NCBI RefSeq assembly: GCF_002803075.1
Contig: NZ_NNBK01000009.1
Coordinates: 225,704 to 289,703, forward strand
Reading direction: 5' to 3'
Source of the DNA: Streptomyces sp. CB01373
GTDB lineage: Bacteria; Actinomycetota; Actinomycetes; Streptomycetales; Streptomycetaceae
DNA: 64,000 nt
Shown here: positions 25,136 through 33,337 of the stretch, one piece after another
Layout of the letters: each line of letters opens with the position of its first letter
How positions within the stretch are numbered: position 1 is the first letter of the stretch
The notes under the pieces: model-generated
What the model was told of the DNA's origin: nothing
What the model saw: only the letters and a program-made list of their open reading frames with translations
The model's database searches: none
Position numbers and translations under genes: made by a program

Positions 25136-25203
25136 GGCGGTGAGTCTAGGACAACGCCCGGAGGCCGCACGGTTGCTCGACCGTACGACCTCTTTGGCGT
25201 GCG

Positions 25204-26121
25204 TCACACCTTCAGGTACTTGCGCAGCGCGAAGAACCCGGCCAACGCCGGCATCAGCACGCTCGTCGCGAGGATGAGCGGCAGCTTGGTCAGCACCGCG
25301 TCCCAGCCGATGAAGTTGATCAGATTCAGCTTCTCGGACAGGGCGAGACCGTGGTCGATGATGAAGTACCGCGCGGTGACCAGGAATCCGCAGGCGACCC
25401 CGCCCCCGATCAGTCCGGCGACCGCCGCCTCCATGATGAACGGCGCCTGGATGTAGAAGCCGGAGGCGCCCACCAGACGCATGATCCCGGTCTCACGCCT
25501 GCGGCTGAACGCCGAGACGCGCACGGTGTTGACGATCAGCATCAGCGCCACGACCAGCATGAGTGACATCACCGCGCGCGCGGCCCAGTTCATGCCGTTC
25601 AGCAGCCCGAAGAGGTTGTCCAGGATGCCCTTCTGGTCCTGCACGGCGTACACGCCGTCGCGGCCGTTGAAGGCGCTCGCGATGACCTTGTACTGCTCCG
25701 GGTTCTTCAGCTTGATCCGGTACGACTCCTGCATCTGGTCCGGCGTGATGGTGTTGGCCAGCGGGGTGTCGCCGAACTGCTCCTGGTAGTGCTTGTACGC
25801 CTCGTCCTGGGACTCGTAGGTGACGTCCTCGACCACCGACATCTTCTTCAGGTCGGCCAGGATCGTCTTCTTCTGGTCCTCGGTGACCGCGCCCTTGGCG
25901 CAGTTGGCGTCGCTCTGGGCGTTGCTCTTGTTGCAGAAGTAGATCGAGACGTTGATCTTGTCGTACCAGTAGCCCTTCATCTGGTTGACCTGGTCGCTCA
26001 TGAGGAGCGACCCGCCGAACAGGGCGAGCGACAGGGCGACGGAGACGATGACGGCGAAGGTCATCGTCAGATTGCGACGAAGACCGACACCGATCTCCGA
26101 CAGGACGAACTGGGCGCGCAT
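25204..26121 (-). CDS. ftsX: Cell division protein FtsX
   Basis: 305 residues. Topology fits FtsX: cytosolic N-terminus, TM1 (about 22-45), a large extracellular domain (50-180) rich in Lys and Tyr, then three TMs (about 185-210, 230-250, 275-298). It is the membrane subunit of the FtsEX ABC complex that activates peptidoglycan hydrolases, in actinobacteria of the RipC/NlpC type. It follows ftsE by 33 bp on the same strand. Confidence 0.95.
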   Translation of the reverse strand: MRAQFVLSEIGVGLRRNLTMTFAVIVSVALSLALFGGSLLMSDQVNQMKGYWYDKINVSIYFCNKSNAQSDANCAKGAVTEDQKKTILADLKKMSVVEDVTYESQDEAYKHYQEQFGDTPLANTITPDQMQESYRIKLKNPEQYKVIASAFNGRDGVYAVQDQKGILDNLFGLLNGMNWAARAVMSLMLVVALMLIVNTVRVSAFSRRRETGIMRLVGASGFYIQAPFIMEAAVAGLIGGGVACGFLVTARYFIIDHGLALSEKLNLINFIGWDAVLTKLPLILATSVLMPALAGFFALRKYLKV

Positions 26122-26154
26122 GGCGTCTGGTCAAGCCTTTCCGTCGTGGACTGG

Positions 26155-26844
26155 TCAGTGCTGGTAGCCGTAGACGCCGCGCGCCTGGTCGCGGACGAGA
26201 CGGCCCTTCTCCAGCTCGATGACGCGCTTGCGCATCTGGTCCACAATGTTCTGGTCGTGGGTCGCCATCACCACGGTGGTGCCCGTCCGGTTGATGCGGT
26301 CGAGCAGCTTCATGATGCCGACGGAGGTCTGCGGGTCGAGGTTGCCGGTCGGCTCGTCGCAGATGAGCAGCTTGGGCCGGTTGACGAAGGCGCGCGCGAT
26401 GGCGACGCGCTGCTGCTCACCACCGGACAGCTCGCCCGGCCTGCGCTCCTCCTTGCCGCCGAGCCCGACGAGGTCGAGCACCTGCGGCACGGACTTGCGG
26501 ATCTCGCCCTTGGACTTGCCGATGACCTCCTGCGCGAAGGCCACGTTCTCCGCGACCGTCTTGTTGGGCAGGAGGCGGAAGTCCTGGAAGACCGTGCCGA
26601 GCTGGCGGCGGATCTGCGGGACCTTCCAGTTGGAGACGCGTGCGAGGTCCTTGCCCAGGACGTGCACCTGACCGTGGCTGCACCGCTCCTCGCGGAGGAT
26701 CAGCCGCAGGAAGGTGGACTTTCCGGAGCCGGAGGACCCCACGAGGAACACGAACTCACCCTTCTCCACCTCCAGGGTCACTTCCCTGAGGGCTGGGTGG
26801 GTCTGCTTGGGGTAGACCTTGGAGACACTGTCGAATCGGATCAC
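26155..26844 (-). CDS. ftsE: Cell division ATP-binding protein FtsE
   Basis: 229 residues. Walker A is GSSGSGKST (about 36-44), the signature LSGGEQQRV (about 138-146), Walker [13 protein letters not shown], and the H-loop ATHD. Starts [12 protein letters not shown] like other actinobacterial FtsE proteins. It is the nucleotide-binding partner of FtsX. The upstream 280-bp gap holds its promoter and that of the divergent zinc-ribbon gene. Confidence 0.97.
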   Translation of the reverse strand: MIRFDSVSKVYPKQTHPALREVTLEVEKGEFVFLVGSSGSGKSTFLRLILREERCSHGQVHVLGKDLARVSNWKVPQIRRQLGTVFQDFRLLPNKTVAENVAFAQEVIGKSKGEIRKSVPQVLDLVGLGGKEERRPGELSGGEQQRVAIARAFVNRPKLLICDEPTGNLDPQTSVGIMKLLDRINRTGTTVVMATHDQNIVDQMRKRVIELEKGRLVRDQARGVYGYQH

Positions 26845-27124
26845 GGATGCACCACGGATCGCCGGGGGTAGATGAGCGTGACCTTACGCGAACCGGGGAG
26901 GGGTGCGCAGTCGCCGGTCAGGGTTGGGTGTGGGTTGTGTGTTTTTGTGCGGGGCATATTCTCGCGGAGCCGGTACCGCGAGGATTCGGTGCGGGGCCCG
27001 TGCGGGGCCCGCGTTTGTGGAGCGACCCGCGCGCCGTCCCGGCGAACCTGGCATTGTGGGGGAGGGAACGTTCACGCGCGCGTGGGCGTTGACTGAGTAG
27101 GACCGGTGCAAGGAGGGCGAGCGC

Positions 27125-27316
27125 ATGACGTACGACCGGCTGGTGTGCGCGAACTGCGCGGCGCCCGTGAACGAGGGCCGGTGCCCCGTGTGCCGTGCGA
27201 ACCGCGAGCGGCTGCAGCAGGAGAACTTCCTCTCGGGGCTGAACCCGATGACGCTGGTCGCGCTGCTGGTGGTACTGATCGCCGCGGTGGCGCTGCTGGC
27301 CCACCAGACGGTGTAG
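27125..27316 (+). CDS. Zinc-ribbon single-pass membrane protein
   Basis: 63 residues. Two CxxC knuckles (LVCANCAAP and GRCPVCRAN) form a probable zinc ribbon at residues 8-25. A single membrane helix near the C-terminus (PMTLVALLVVLIAAVALLAH) follows. AGGAGGG precedes ATG 27125. It is divergent from ftsE; a similar small gene stands at this place in other Streptomyces as far as I recall. Function unknown. Confidence 0.8.
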   Translation: MTYDRLVCANCAAPVNEGRCPVCRANRERLQQENFLSGLNPMTLVALLVVLIAAVALLAHQTV

Positions 27317-27343
27317 GGCGCATCCCGAGGACGCGAGACGCGA

Positions 27344-27374
27344 AGGGGCCCGGAGCTTGCCGCTCCGGGCCCCT
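27344..27374. terminator. Convergent terminator
   Basis: A perfect 13-bp stem (27344-27356 with 27362-27374, AGGGGCCCGGAGC) and a 5-nt loop sit between the zinc-ribbon gene and the LAxTG protein gene, which converge. Confidence 0.85.
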
Positions 27375-27433
27375 CGTCGTTCACTCAGCCGTACGCGCGT
27401 GTGTACCTACCGTGCGTACGTCGCCGACCACGC

Positions 27434-28172
27434 TCAGGCAGCGGCGCCGCCGCGGCCCTCCATCAGGCGCGGCAGGAACCGGAAGCCGATACCGCCGGCG
27501 ATCATCGTGGCGGCGCCGACCAGCAGGAACGTGGTCTCCGCCGCACCGGTCTCGGCGAGCTCCTGGCCGTTGCCCTGCGCGGACGGGTTGCTGTCCGAGC
27601 CGGTCTCGGTCAGCGCCGAGGAGCCCTGCTCCTGCGGGACGGTGTTGTTGCCGCCGCCGTTGGGGGTGGTGCCGCCGGTGGAGCCGCCGTTGCCGCCGCC
27701 GTTACCGCCGGTGGAGCCGCCGTTGCCACCGGTGGAGCCGCCGTTACCGCCGGTGGAACCACCGTTACCGCCGGTGGAACCACCGTTGTTGCCACCGTTG
27801 CCACCGGTGGAACCACCGTTGCCGCCGCCGGTCTCATTACCGCCGGTCTCGTTACCCCCGGTCTCGTTACCCCCGGTCTCATTACCGCCGGTCTCGTTAC
27901 CCCCGGTCTCATTACCGCCGGTCTCATTACCGCCGGTCTCGTTACCCCCGGTCTGGCCGCCGTTCTCGCCCTCACAGACGCCGACGACGTCGCAAGGGTC
28001 GGTCGGGTCTTCGTCGCCCACGGACGCGACCGCCTTGATGCCGGTGCCGCCGACGCCGGCGCTGACACCGAGGTCGAGGGCCGAGGCCGCGCCCGCGGCG
28101 GTCAGCGAGGCGCCGGCGGCGATCACGGCACCGGCCGCGATGCGCGCGACACGAACCCGCGTCTTCTTCGTC
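27434..28172 (-). CDS. LAxTG-anchored cell-surface protein with Gly/Asn/Thr repeats
   Basis: 245 residues from ATG 28170-28172 behind GGGGGTAG. A Sec signal (1-34, ending AASA) precedes a short Asp-rich segment with one Cys pair (DPCDVVGVC). Then come eight exact GGNET pentapeptides, a run of GGSTGGN units and a spacer. At the C-terminus QELAETG is followed by a membrane helix (TFLLVGAATMIAGGIGF) and a basic tail: an LAxTG sorting signal of the class E sortase type used by long chaplins. The protein is therefore likely linked covalently to peptidoglycan, with the flexible repeat acting as a stalk. Ligand or role unknown. Confidence 0.85.
27831..27950 (-). repeat. 15-bp tandem repeat, 8 units
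   Basis: Eight consecutive 15-bp units start at 27831, 27846, 27861, 27876, 27891, 27906, 27921 and 27936; they differ only at synonymous positions and each encodes one GGNET pentapeptide of the LAxTG protein. Unit gain or loss would keep the frame. Confidence 0.95.
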
Positions 28173-28492
28173 ATATGGTTGCTACCCCCAGTAGCTGAAT
28201 CGTCTTCGAGCGGCGCGCGGGGCAGTGATCGACGGGGGTGGTTGGCGCAGTGCAGATCCCCCCGGTTCACATGCGCCCCAGAAATGCGCATGCCACGCTT
28301 CACCTTTGCCGCTTTTTGAAGGACCGTCAAGGTCGTTGCGGGCGCGATGTCCAACTGTGCGCTGTTTGCACGTGGTTGAAGTATGTGAGCGTGACGTAAA
28401 ACCCGGACATCGGGCAATAGAAAAGGCAACTGCCGCTGGAAGAGCGGCAGTTGCCTTGTCGACAAAGAGTCTGCTTGCGGTGTCCCGGGCTG
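28173..28492 (-). other. Intergenic region, prfB 3' side to LAxTG gene 5' side
   Basis: This 320-bp gap holds the prfB terminator at 28423-28457 and, nearer 28173, the promoter and leader of the LAxTG gene on the same strand. The middle is relatively AT-rich. I see no gene. Confidence 0.5.
28423..28457 (-). terminator. Intrinsic terminator of prfB
   Basis: A perfect 15-bp stem (28423-28437 with 28443-28457, AAGGCAACTGCCGCT), 5-nt loop and, on the minus strand, a following TTTTCTATT tract. It lies 36 bp past the prfB stop. Confidence 0.92.
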
Positions 28493-29605
28493 TTACTTGC
28501 CCTGGTCCTGCTGCTTGCGCCAGCGAATCCCGGCCTCCAGGAACCCGTCGATCTCGCCGTTGAACACGGCCTCGGGGTTGCCGACCTCGTGCTCGGTGCG
28601 CAGGTCCTTGACCATCTGGTACGGGTGCAGGACGTAGGAGCGCATCTGGTTGCCCCAGGAGTTGCCGCCGTCGCCCTTGAGGGCGTCCATCTTGGCCTGC
28701 TCCTCCTGGCGGCGCCGCTCGAGCAGCTTCGCCTGGAGGACGTTCATGGCCGTGGCCTTGTTCTGGATCTGCGAGCGCTCGTTCTGGCAGGAGACCACGA
28801 TGCCGGTCGGGATGTGCGTGAGGCGGACCGCGGAGTCCGTCGTGTTCACACCCTGGCCGCCGGGGCCGGAGGAGCGGTAGACGTCGACGCGCAGCTCGGA
28901 CTCGTCGATGTCGATGTGGTCGGTCTGCTCGACGACGGGCAGGATCTCGACACCGGCGAAGGAGGTCTGGCGGCGCCCCTGGTTGTCGAAGGGGGAGATG
29001 CGCACCAGGCGGTGGGTGCCCTGCTCGACGGAGAGGGTGCCGTAGGCGTAGGGCACCTGCACGGCGAAGGTGGTCGACTTGATGCCGGCCTCTTCGGCGT
29101 ACGACGTCTCGTAGATCTCGGTCTTGTAGCCGTGCCGCTCGGCCCAGCGCAGGTACATGCGCTGGAGCCGCTCGGCGAAGTCGGCGGCGTCGACGCCGCC
29201 GGCCTCGGCCCGGATGTTCACGAGCGCCTCGCGGGAGTCGTACTCACCGGAGAGCAGCGTCCGGACCTCCATCTCGTCCAGCGCCTTCTTGACGTCGGCG
29301 AGCTCGGCCTCGGCCTCGGCGCGGGTGTCCGGGTCGTCCTCGGCCTCGGCGAGCTCGAAGAGCACATCGAGATCGTCGATCCTGCCGCGCAGCGCCTCCG
29401 CCTTCCGTACCTCCGCCTGAAGGTGGGAGAGCCGGCTGGTGATCTTCTGCGCCTCGTCCGGGTTGTCCCACAGAGAGGGCGCGGCCGCCTGCTCCTCGAG
29501 CACGGCGACGTCTGCCCTCATCTTGTCGAGGTCCAGAACGGCCTCGATCGACTCCATGGTCGAGGAGAGGGACTTCAGCTCTTCGGATACATCGACGACT
29601 GCCAC
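28493..29605 (-). CDS. prfB: Peptide chain release factor 2
   Basis: 370 residues. It carries the catalytic GGQ ([10 protein letters not shown]) and the stop-codon recognition motif SPF (VRISPFDNQ) that marks RF2 specificity for UGA/UAA. The frame is continuous from ATG 29605, so the programmed frameshift known from enteric prfB is absent. It acts on the ribosome in the cytosol. The gene lies between the LAxTG gene and the pkaB-like kinase, all on the minus strand. Confidence 0.97.
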   Translation of the reverse strand: MAVVDVSEELKSLSSTMESIEAVLDLDKMRADVAVLEEQAAAPSLWDNPDEAQKITSRLSHLQAEVRKAEALRGRIDDLDVLFELAEAEDDPDTRAEAEAELADVKKALDEMEVRTLLSGEYDSREALVNIRAEAGGVDAADFAERLQRMYLRWAERHGYKTEIYETSYAEEAGIKSTTFAVQVPYAYGTLSVEQGTHRLVRISPFDNQGRRQTSFAGVEILPVVEQTDHIDIDESELRVDVYRSSGPGGQGVNTTDSAVRLTHIPTGIVVSCQNERSQIQNKATAMNVLQAKLLERRRQEEQAKMDALKGDGGNSWGNQMRSYVLHPYQMVKDLRTEHEVGNPEAVFNGEIDGFLEAGIRWRKQQDQGK

Positions 29606-29753
29606 GCATCCAGCGTAACGGCTCCGCCAACCGGCAAACGCCGCGCTCCCCCGGTACCTCGGGCCTCAGCGGTCCCTCGGGACCCACCAGCGCCGGGCGT
29701 GACCGCCCCCGCGCTCCGCGCCCCGGGGCGCGCTCCCGGAGGCCGCGGCGCCG

Positions 29754-31001
29754 TCACGGAGACGCCGATCGGCCCGGTGTCCCCGGGGTCCCGTCCGATC
29801 CGTCCCCCGACGACGCCCACCACACGCCCGCCCCGAGCACCCCCGCGACCACCACGCCCGCGACGCCCAGCGTCAGCCTTCGCCGCCGCGCCGCGGCCCG
29901 GTGGCGGGCGGCGGAGCCGGGGCGGGGCGCACCCGCCGCTCGCGGCACCCGGGCCGTGCCCCGCGCGCCTCCCGCCAGCTCGTCGGGTGCCGGCACCCGC
30001 ATCGACGTGTGCGTGTCCCGGTTGGAGTCCGGCTTCGCCCCGGGCACCAACGGGACCGCTCCCCGCCGTACCCGCTCTCCGGCCCTGGCAGGCGGCGCCG
30101 GCCGGTCGGACGACGCCTCCTCGCCCGCCTCCCGCGAAGCCTCCGCGTCCGGCTCGTCCACGTCCAGCGGCGGCATCCCCGCGAGCATCGGCTGAAGCTC
30201 CCTGAGCCGGGCGCCCAGCTCCGAGGCCCGCAGCCGTGACGCCGGCGCCTTGGCCAGGCACTGCACGATCAACCGCCACAGCTCGTCCGGGATGCCCGGC
30301 AGCGGCGCCACCGTCTCCGTGACGTGCCGGCGCAGCACCGCGCCCTGATGCCCGCCGCCGAACGGGGTGAAGCCCGCCAGCAGCTCGTACAGGACCGTGG
30401 CCAGCGCGTAGATGTCGACGGCCGCCCGCGGGGGCAGGCCCTCCACGATCTCCGGCGCGAGGTAGTCCGGGGTGCCGATGATCTTCGTCGCCCGGGTCCG
30501 CTTCGGCGAGTCGATGAGTTTGGCCACACCGAAGTCGGTCAGCAGCGCCGGATGCGCGCCGCCGGGGCCGAGCGGTCCCTGCATGTCCAGCAGCACGTTC
30601 TCCGGCTTGACGTCCCGGTGCACGACCCCGGCCGCGTGCGCCGCCGCGAGCCCGTCGGCCACATCGGCCACGATCGCCACGGCCGCCTCGGGCGCCAGCC
30701 GCCGCTCCCGCTCCAGCCGGGTGCGCAGATCCGTGCCGCGGACCAGGTCCATGACGAGGGCCAGGTCGTTGCCGTCGACCACCAGGTCGCGTACGGAGAC
30801 CACATTCGGGTGCTCCAGGCCCAGCAGCGCCGTCCGCTCCTGCACGAAGCGGCCCACGAGTTCCTGGTCGGACGCGAGGTCCTCGCGCAGCAGCTTGACG
30901 GCGACGGGGCCGTCGGGTCCTTCGCCGAGCCACACCGTGCCGGCGCTGCCCCGCCCCAGGATCTGGTTGGCGGTGTACCGGCTACCGATCTTCCGTGCCA
31001 A
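29754..31001 (-). CDS. pkaB: Ser/Thr protein kinase, PkaB-like
   Basis: 415 residues. The kinase domain (about 1-270) has the glycine loop LGRGSAGTVW, Lys36 (VAVKLL), HRDVKPENV, TDFGVAK, and GTPDYLAPE; all catalytic residues are present. A long polar linker (about 280-375) leads to one membrane helix (LTLGVAGVVVAGVLGAGVWW) and a short Ser/Gly-rich outer tail without PASTA or sensor domain. Length and adjacency to a second kinase fit PkaB of S. coelicolor (about 417 residues, recalled). It is downstream of the pkaA-like gene on the same strand with a 111-bp gap. Confidence 0.9.
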   Translation of the reverse strand: MARKIGSRYTANQILGRGSAGTVWLGEGPDGPVAVKLLREDLASDQELVGRFVQERTALLGLEHPNVVSVRDLVVDGNDLALVMDLVRGTDLRTRLERERRLAPEAAVAIVADVADGLAAAHAAGVVHRDVKPENVLLDMQGPLGPGGAHPALLTDFGVAKLIDSPKRTRATKIIGTPDYLAPEIVEGLPPRAAVDIYALATVLYELLAGFTPFGGGHQGAVLRRHVTETVAPLPGIPDELWRLIVQCLAKAPASRLRASELGARLRELQPMLAGMPPLDVDEPDAEASREAGEEASSDRPAPPARAGERVRRGAVPLVPGAKPDSNRDTHTSMRVPAPDELAGGARGTARVPRAAGAPRPGSAARHRAAARRRRLTLGVAGVVVAGVLGAGVWWASSGDGSDGTPGTPGRSASP

Positions 31002-31112
31002 GACTGCTCCTACAGACGCGTGTTGCCGACAAAGCTACGCGTCCGGCGAGCCAACCCTCACCAGGGAGCCGGAATTCACCCGCCGCTTGTCGACAAATCC
31101 CCAGACTCGCGC

Positions 31113-32834
31113 CTAGTTGCTGCCGCTCCCGAGGTCCCTGATCCAGCCACCCACAGTGCCGGCCCAGGAGCTCAGTAGGTGCCAGTAGCTCCCACCGGTC
31201 CCGAACCAGGTGTGCAGCGGCGTCAGTTCCCAGACGAGCCAGCCGGCCACCACCAGGATGATGATCGTGAACAGGCAGCCCTTGAGGCAGCCGAGTCCGG
31301 GGATCTTCATCGGGTTCGCGCTGCGCTGCCGCGGCGGCCTCGGCTCGCGGACCGGCCGCCGGGGCTCCGGCTGGGCGGGGGGCGCGTACCGCTGCGGCTG
31401 GGGTGCGTACCGCTGCGGCTGTTGCTGCGGCTGTTGCTGCTGGTAGCCGCGGGGCTGCGCCTGGGGAGCCTGCGACCGCCGCGGCGGCTGCTGCTGAGGC
31501 CGGGCGACCTGCCGCTGCGGGCGGCGGCGCAGCGGATCCTCGCCGGGGTCCAGGTACTGGACCTGCGTCTGCTCGTTGCGGTCGCGGGCGGCGCGGAGCT
31601 GGTTCTGCCAGGGGTGCGGCTGCTCGGGCTGCTGGTCCCCGTACGGCCCGCCGGCGCCGTTCATGTCGCCGGGCGGCCCCTGCGGCATCGGCGGCATCAC
31701 GCGCGTGGAGTCGGCGCCGCCGTGGGCGGGCAGCACGGTGGTCGGATCGGCCGCGCCGGGCACGCCCGTGTGCGGCAGGACGCTGGTCGCGCCGTTCGGG
31801 TCGTACGACGCCGCGCCCTGCGGCAGCACCTGGGTGGGGTCGGCGGCGCCGGGCACGTCGGGAGCGGGCACGGTCGCGGGTGCCGGGTCCGGCGCCAGCA
31901 GCGCGCCCACGGCCTCCGCGGCGGCGATCTGCGCGGCGCCCGCGTGCACGCCCACGCCGTCGGCGACGACCCGCAGGCCCCGGGCGAGGTTCTCGGCGCT
32001 GGGCCGTTCGTCGGGGTTCTTGCGCAGGCAGCGCTCGATGACCGTCCACAGCGGGTCCGGGACGGTGGACGGGCGGCGCGGCTCGGCGCTCAGGTGCTGG
32101 TGCAGGACCTCGAGCGCCGACCCGCCGGAGAACGGCGGACGGCCGGTGACCAGCTCGTACAGCAGGATTCCCGCGCCGTAGACGTCGACCGCGGAGGTCT
32201 GCGGCCGGCCCTCGGCGGACTCGGGCGCGACGTACGCGGGCGTGCCCACGAACTCGTGGGTGCGGGTGAGTCCGGGCGAGTCGGCCAGACGGGCGATGCC
32301 GAAGTCGGTGAGCATCGGGTGCATCTGCCCGCCGTCCTGCCGCAGCAGGACGTTGGCCGGCTTCAGGTCGCGGTGCACGACCCCGTCGGCGTGGCTCGCC
32401 GCGAGCGCGTCGGCGATCTGGGCGGTGAGCAGCGCGGCGGCCACGGGCGTGAAGGGGCCGTTCTCGCGCAGGTAGCGGTGCAGGTCGGGGCCGTCGACGA
32501 GGTCCATGACCAGTGCCAGCAGATCGCCCTCGACCACCAGGTCGCGCACTCGCACGATGTTCGGATGGGTCAGCCGGAGCAGGACGGACCGCTCCCGCAG
32601 GAACCGCATCACGATGTCGGAGTCGTTCGCCAGCTCCTCCTTGAGGACCTTGATGGCGACGGTCTCACCGGGCTGCCCGGGCACGGCCGCTTCCGCGCCC
32701 GCCGCCTCCCTCCCCCAAGCTCCTGCGACGAGCTCCGGAGCAGGGGGTGCCCCCATGCGGGCTCGCCAGACGGTCCCGGTGGCACCGCGTCCGAGCGGCT
32801 CCTCCAGGAAGTACTTGCTGCCTACCGGCCGCAC
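31113..32834 (-). CDS. pkaA: Ser/Thr protein kinase, PkaA-like, with N-lobe insertion
   Basis: 573 residues. The kinase domain has LGRGATGTVW (about 14-23), Lys62 (VAIKVL), HRDLKPANV (Asp156), TDFGIAR (Asp177) and GTPAYVAPE. Between glycine loop and Lys62 lies an insertion of about 30 residues, about 18 of which are encoded by a palindromic repeat element (32706-32756). The cytosolic linker (310-520) has four T-x-V-L/M-P motifs (TQVLP, TSVLP, TTVLP, TRVMP) and a Gln/Pro/Arg-rich stretch. One C-terminal membrane helix (GCLFTIIILVVAGWLVWEL) and a short outer tail follow. From memory S. coelicolor PkaA has about 543 residues, so this one is about 30 longer, the size of the insertion. Confidence 0.9.
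   Translation of the reverse strand: MRPVGSKYFLEEPLGRGATGTVWRARMGAPPAPELVAGAWGREAAGAEAAVPGQPGETVAIKVLKEELANDSDIVMRFLRERSVLLRLTHPNIVRVRDLVVEGDLLALVMDLVDGPDLHRYLRENGPFTPVAAALLTAQIADALAASHADGVVHRDLKPANVLLRQDGGQMHPMLTDFGIARLADSPGLTRTHEFVGTPAYVAPESAEGRPQTSAVDVYGAGILLYELVTGRPPFSGGSALEVLHQHLSAEPRRPSTVPDPLWTVIERCLRKNPDERPSAENLARGLRVVADGVGVHAGAAQIAAAEAVGALLAPDPAPATVPAPDVPGAADPTQVLPQGAASYDPNGATSVLPHTGVPGAADPTTVLPAHGGADSTRVMPPMPQGPPGDMNGAGGPYGDQQPEQPHPWQNQLRAARDRNEQTQVQYLDPGEDPLRRRPQRQVARPQQQPPRRSQAPQAQPRGYQQQQPQQQPQRYAPQPQRYAPPAQPEPRRPVREPRPPRQRSANPMKIPGLGCLKGCLFTIIILVVAGWLVWELTPLHTWFGTGGSYWHLLSSWAGTVGGWIRDLGSGSN
32706..32756. repeat. Palindromic repeat element inside pkaA
   Basis: On the plus strand CCCCCAAGCTCC (32712-32723) pairs with GGAGCAGGGGG (32737-32747), followed by a second palindrome GGGGGTGCCCCC (32743-32754). 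This layout resembles a short palindromic element that recurs, mostly between genes, in Streptomyces genomes (recalled, not checked). It is read in frame by pkaA as residues about 27-44. Confidence 0.55.
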
Positions 32835-33337
32835 GTCATGTGCTCCCTGCTGCTTGCTTGCCTGAACCCGCGCTCCCGGGGCGTCCCGCGGGTGCCGCGA
32901 CCCGCCGTGCGGGTGTTCCGACCCACTTTAGGGCCTGCCTCCGCGGTGCCGGGCGGTCAAGCTGACGCGCCCGGTGCCGCGGCCGCGCCGCGCCGGCTCC
33001 TTCCACGGCGACGTACGCACGGGGCCCCGTACATGTTCGACGGAAAGACGCTCGGCTCGGGTCGGTTGGTTGCCCCGTACGGTCATGAACGATCTCAAGC
33101 AGGCATCGAGCGGACATTCGATGGGCATGGGCCGGGAACTTTTGCGGGCAGAGCCGACCAATCAAGATCACTTGGCGGTGGGCGGCAGGCGCGCTGTCGG
33201 TGGTAGGTGCGAGGATGCCTCCAGAACTGGCCGACGTGCTCGTGCGGTGGTGGGGGAAAGTCCGCGGTGGGGGACCGCGGGGCGGTTTCGCCCCACGCCG
33301 GTCGCGGGTGCCCGCGCAGAAGGGACCGCTGACGGCG
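32835..33337. other. Divergent intergenic region, pkaA / FHA-FtsK-like gene
   Basis: This 503-bp gap separates the kinase operon (minus) from the FHA/ATPase gene (plus). The plus-strand frame is open upstream to 33200 (ATG), but the product there is Arg/Gly-rich and unlike the family, so the start at 33338 was preferred. The stretch must contain both promoters. No RNA gene or strong hairpin was recognised. Confidence 0.45.

Noticed and set aside
27660..27960. CRISPR-like regular repeats
   Set aside because: Repeats are contiguous 15-bp coding units without spacers inside an LAxTG protein gene.
28493..29605. Programmed +1 frameshift in prfB
   Set aside because: The frame is continuous from ATG 29605 and there is no internal UGA near codon 25.
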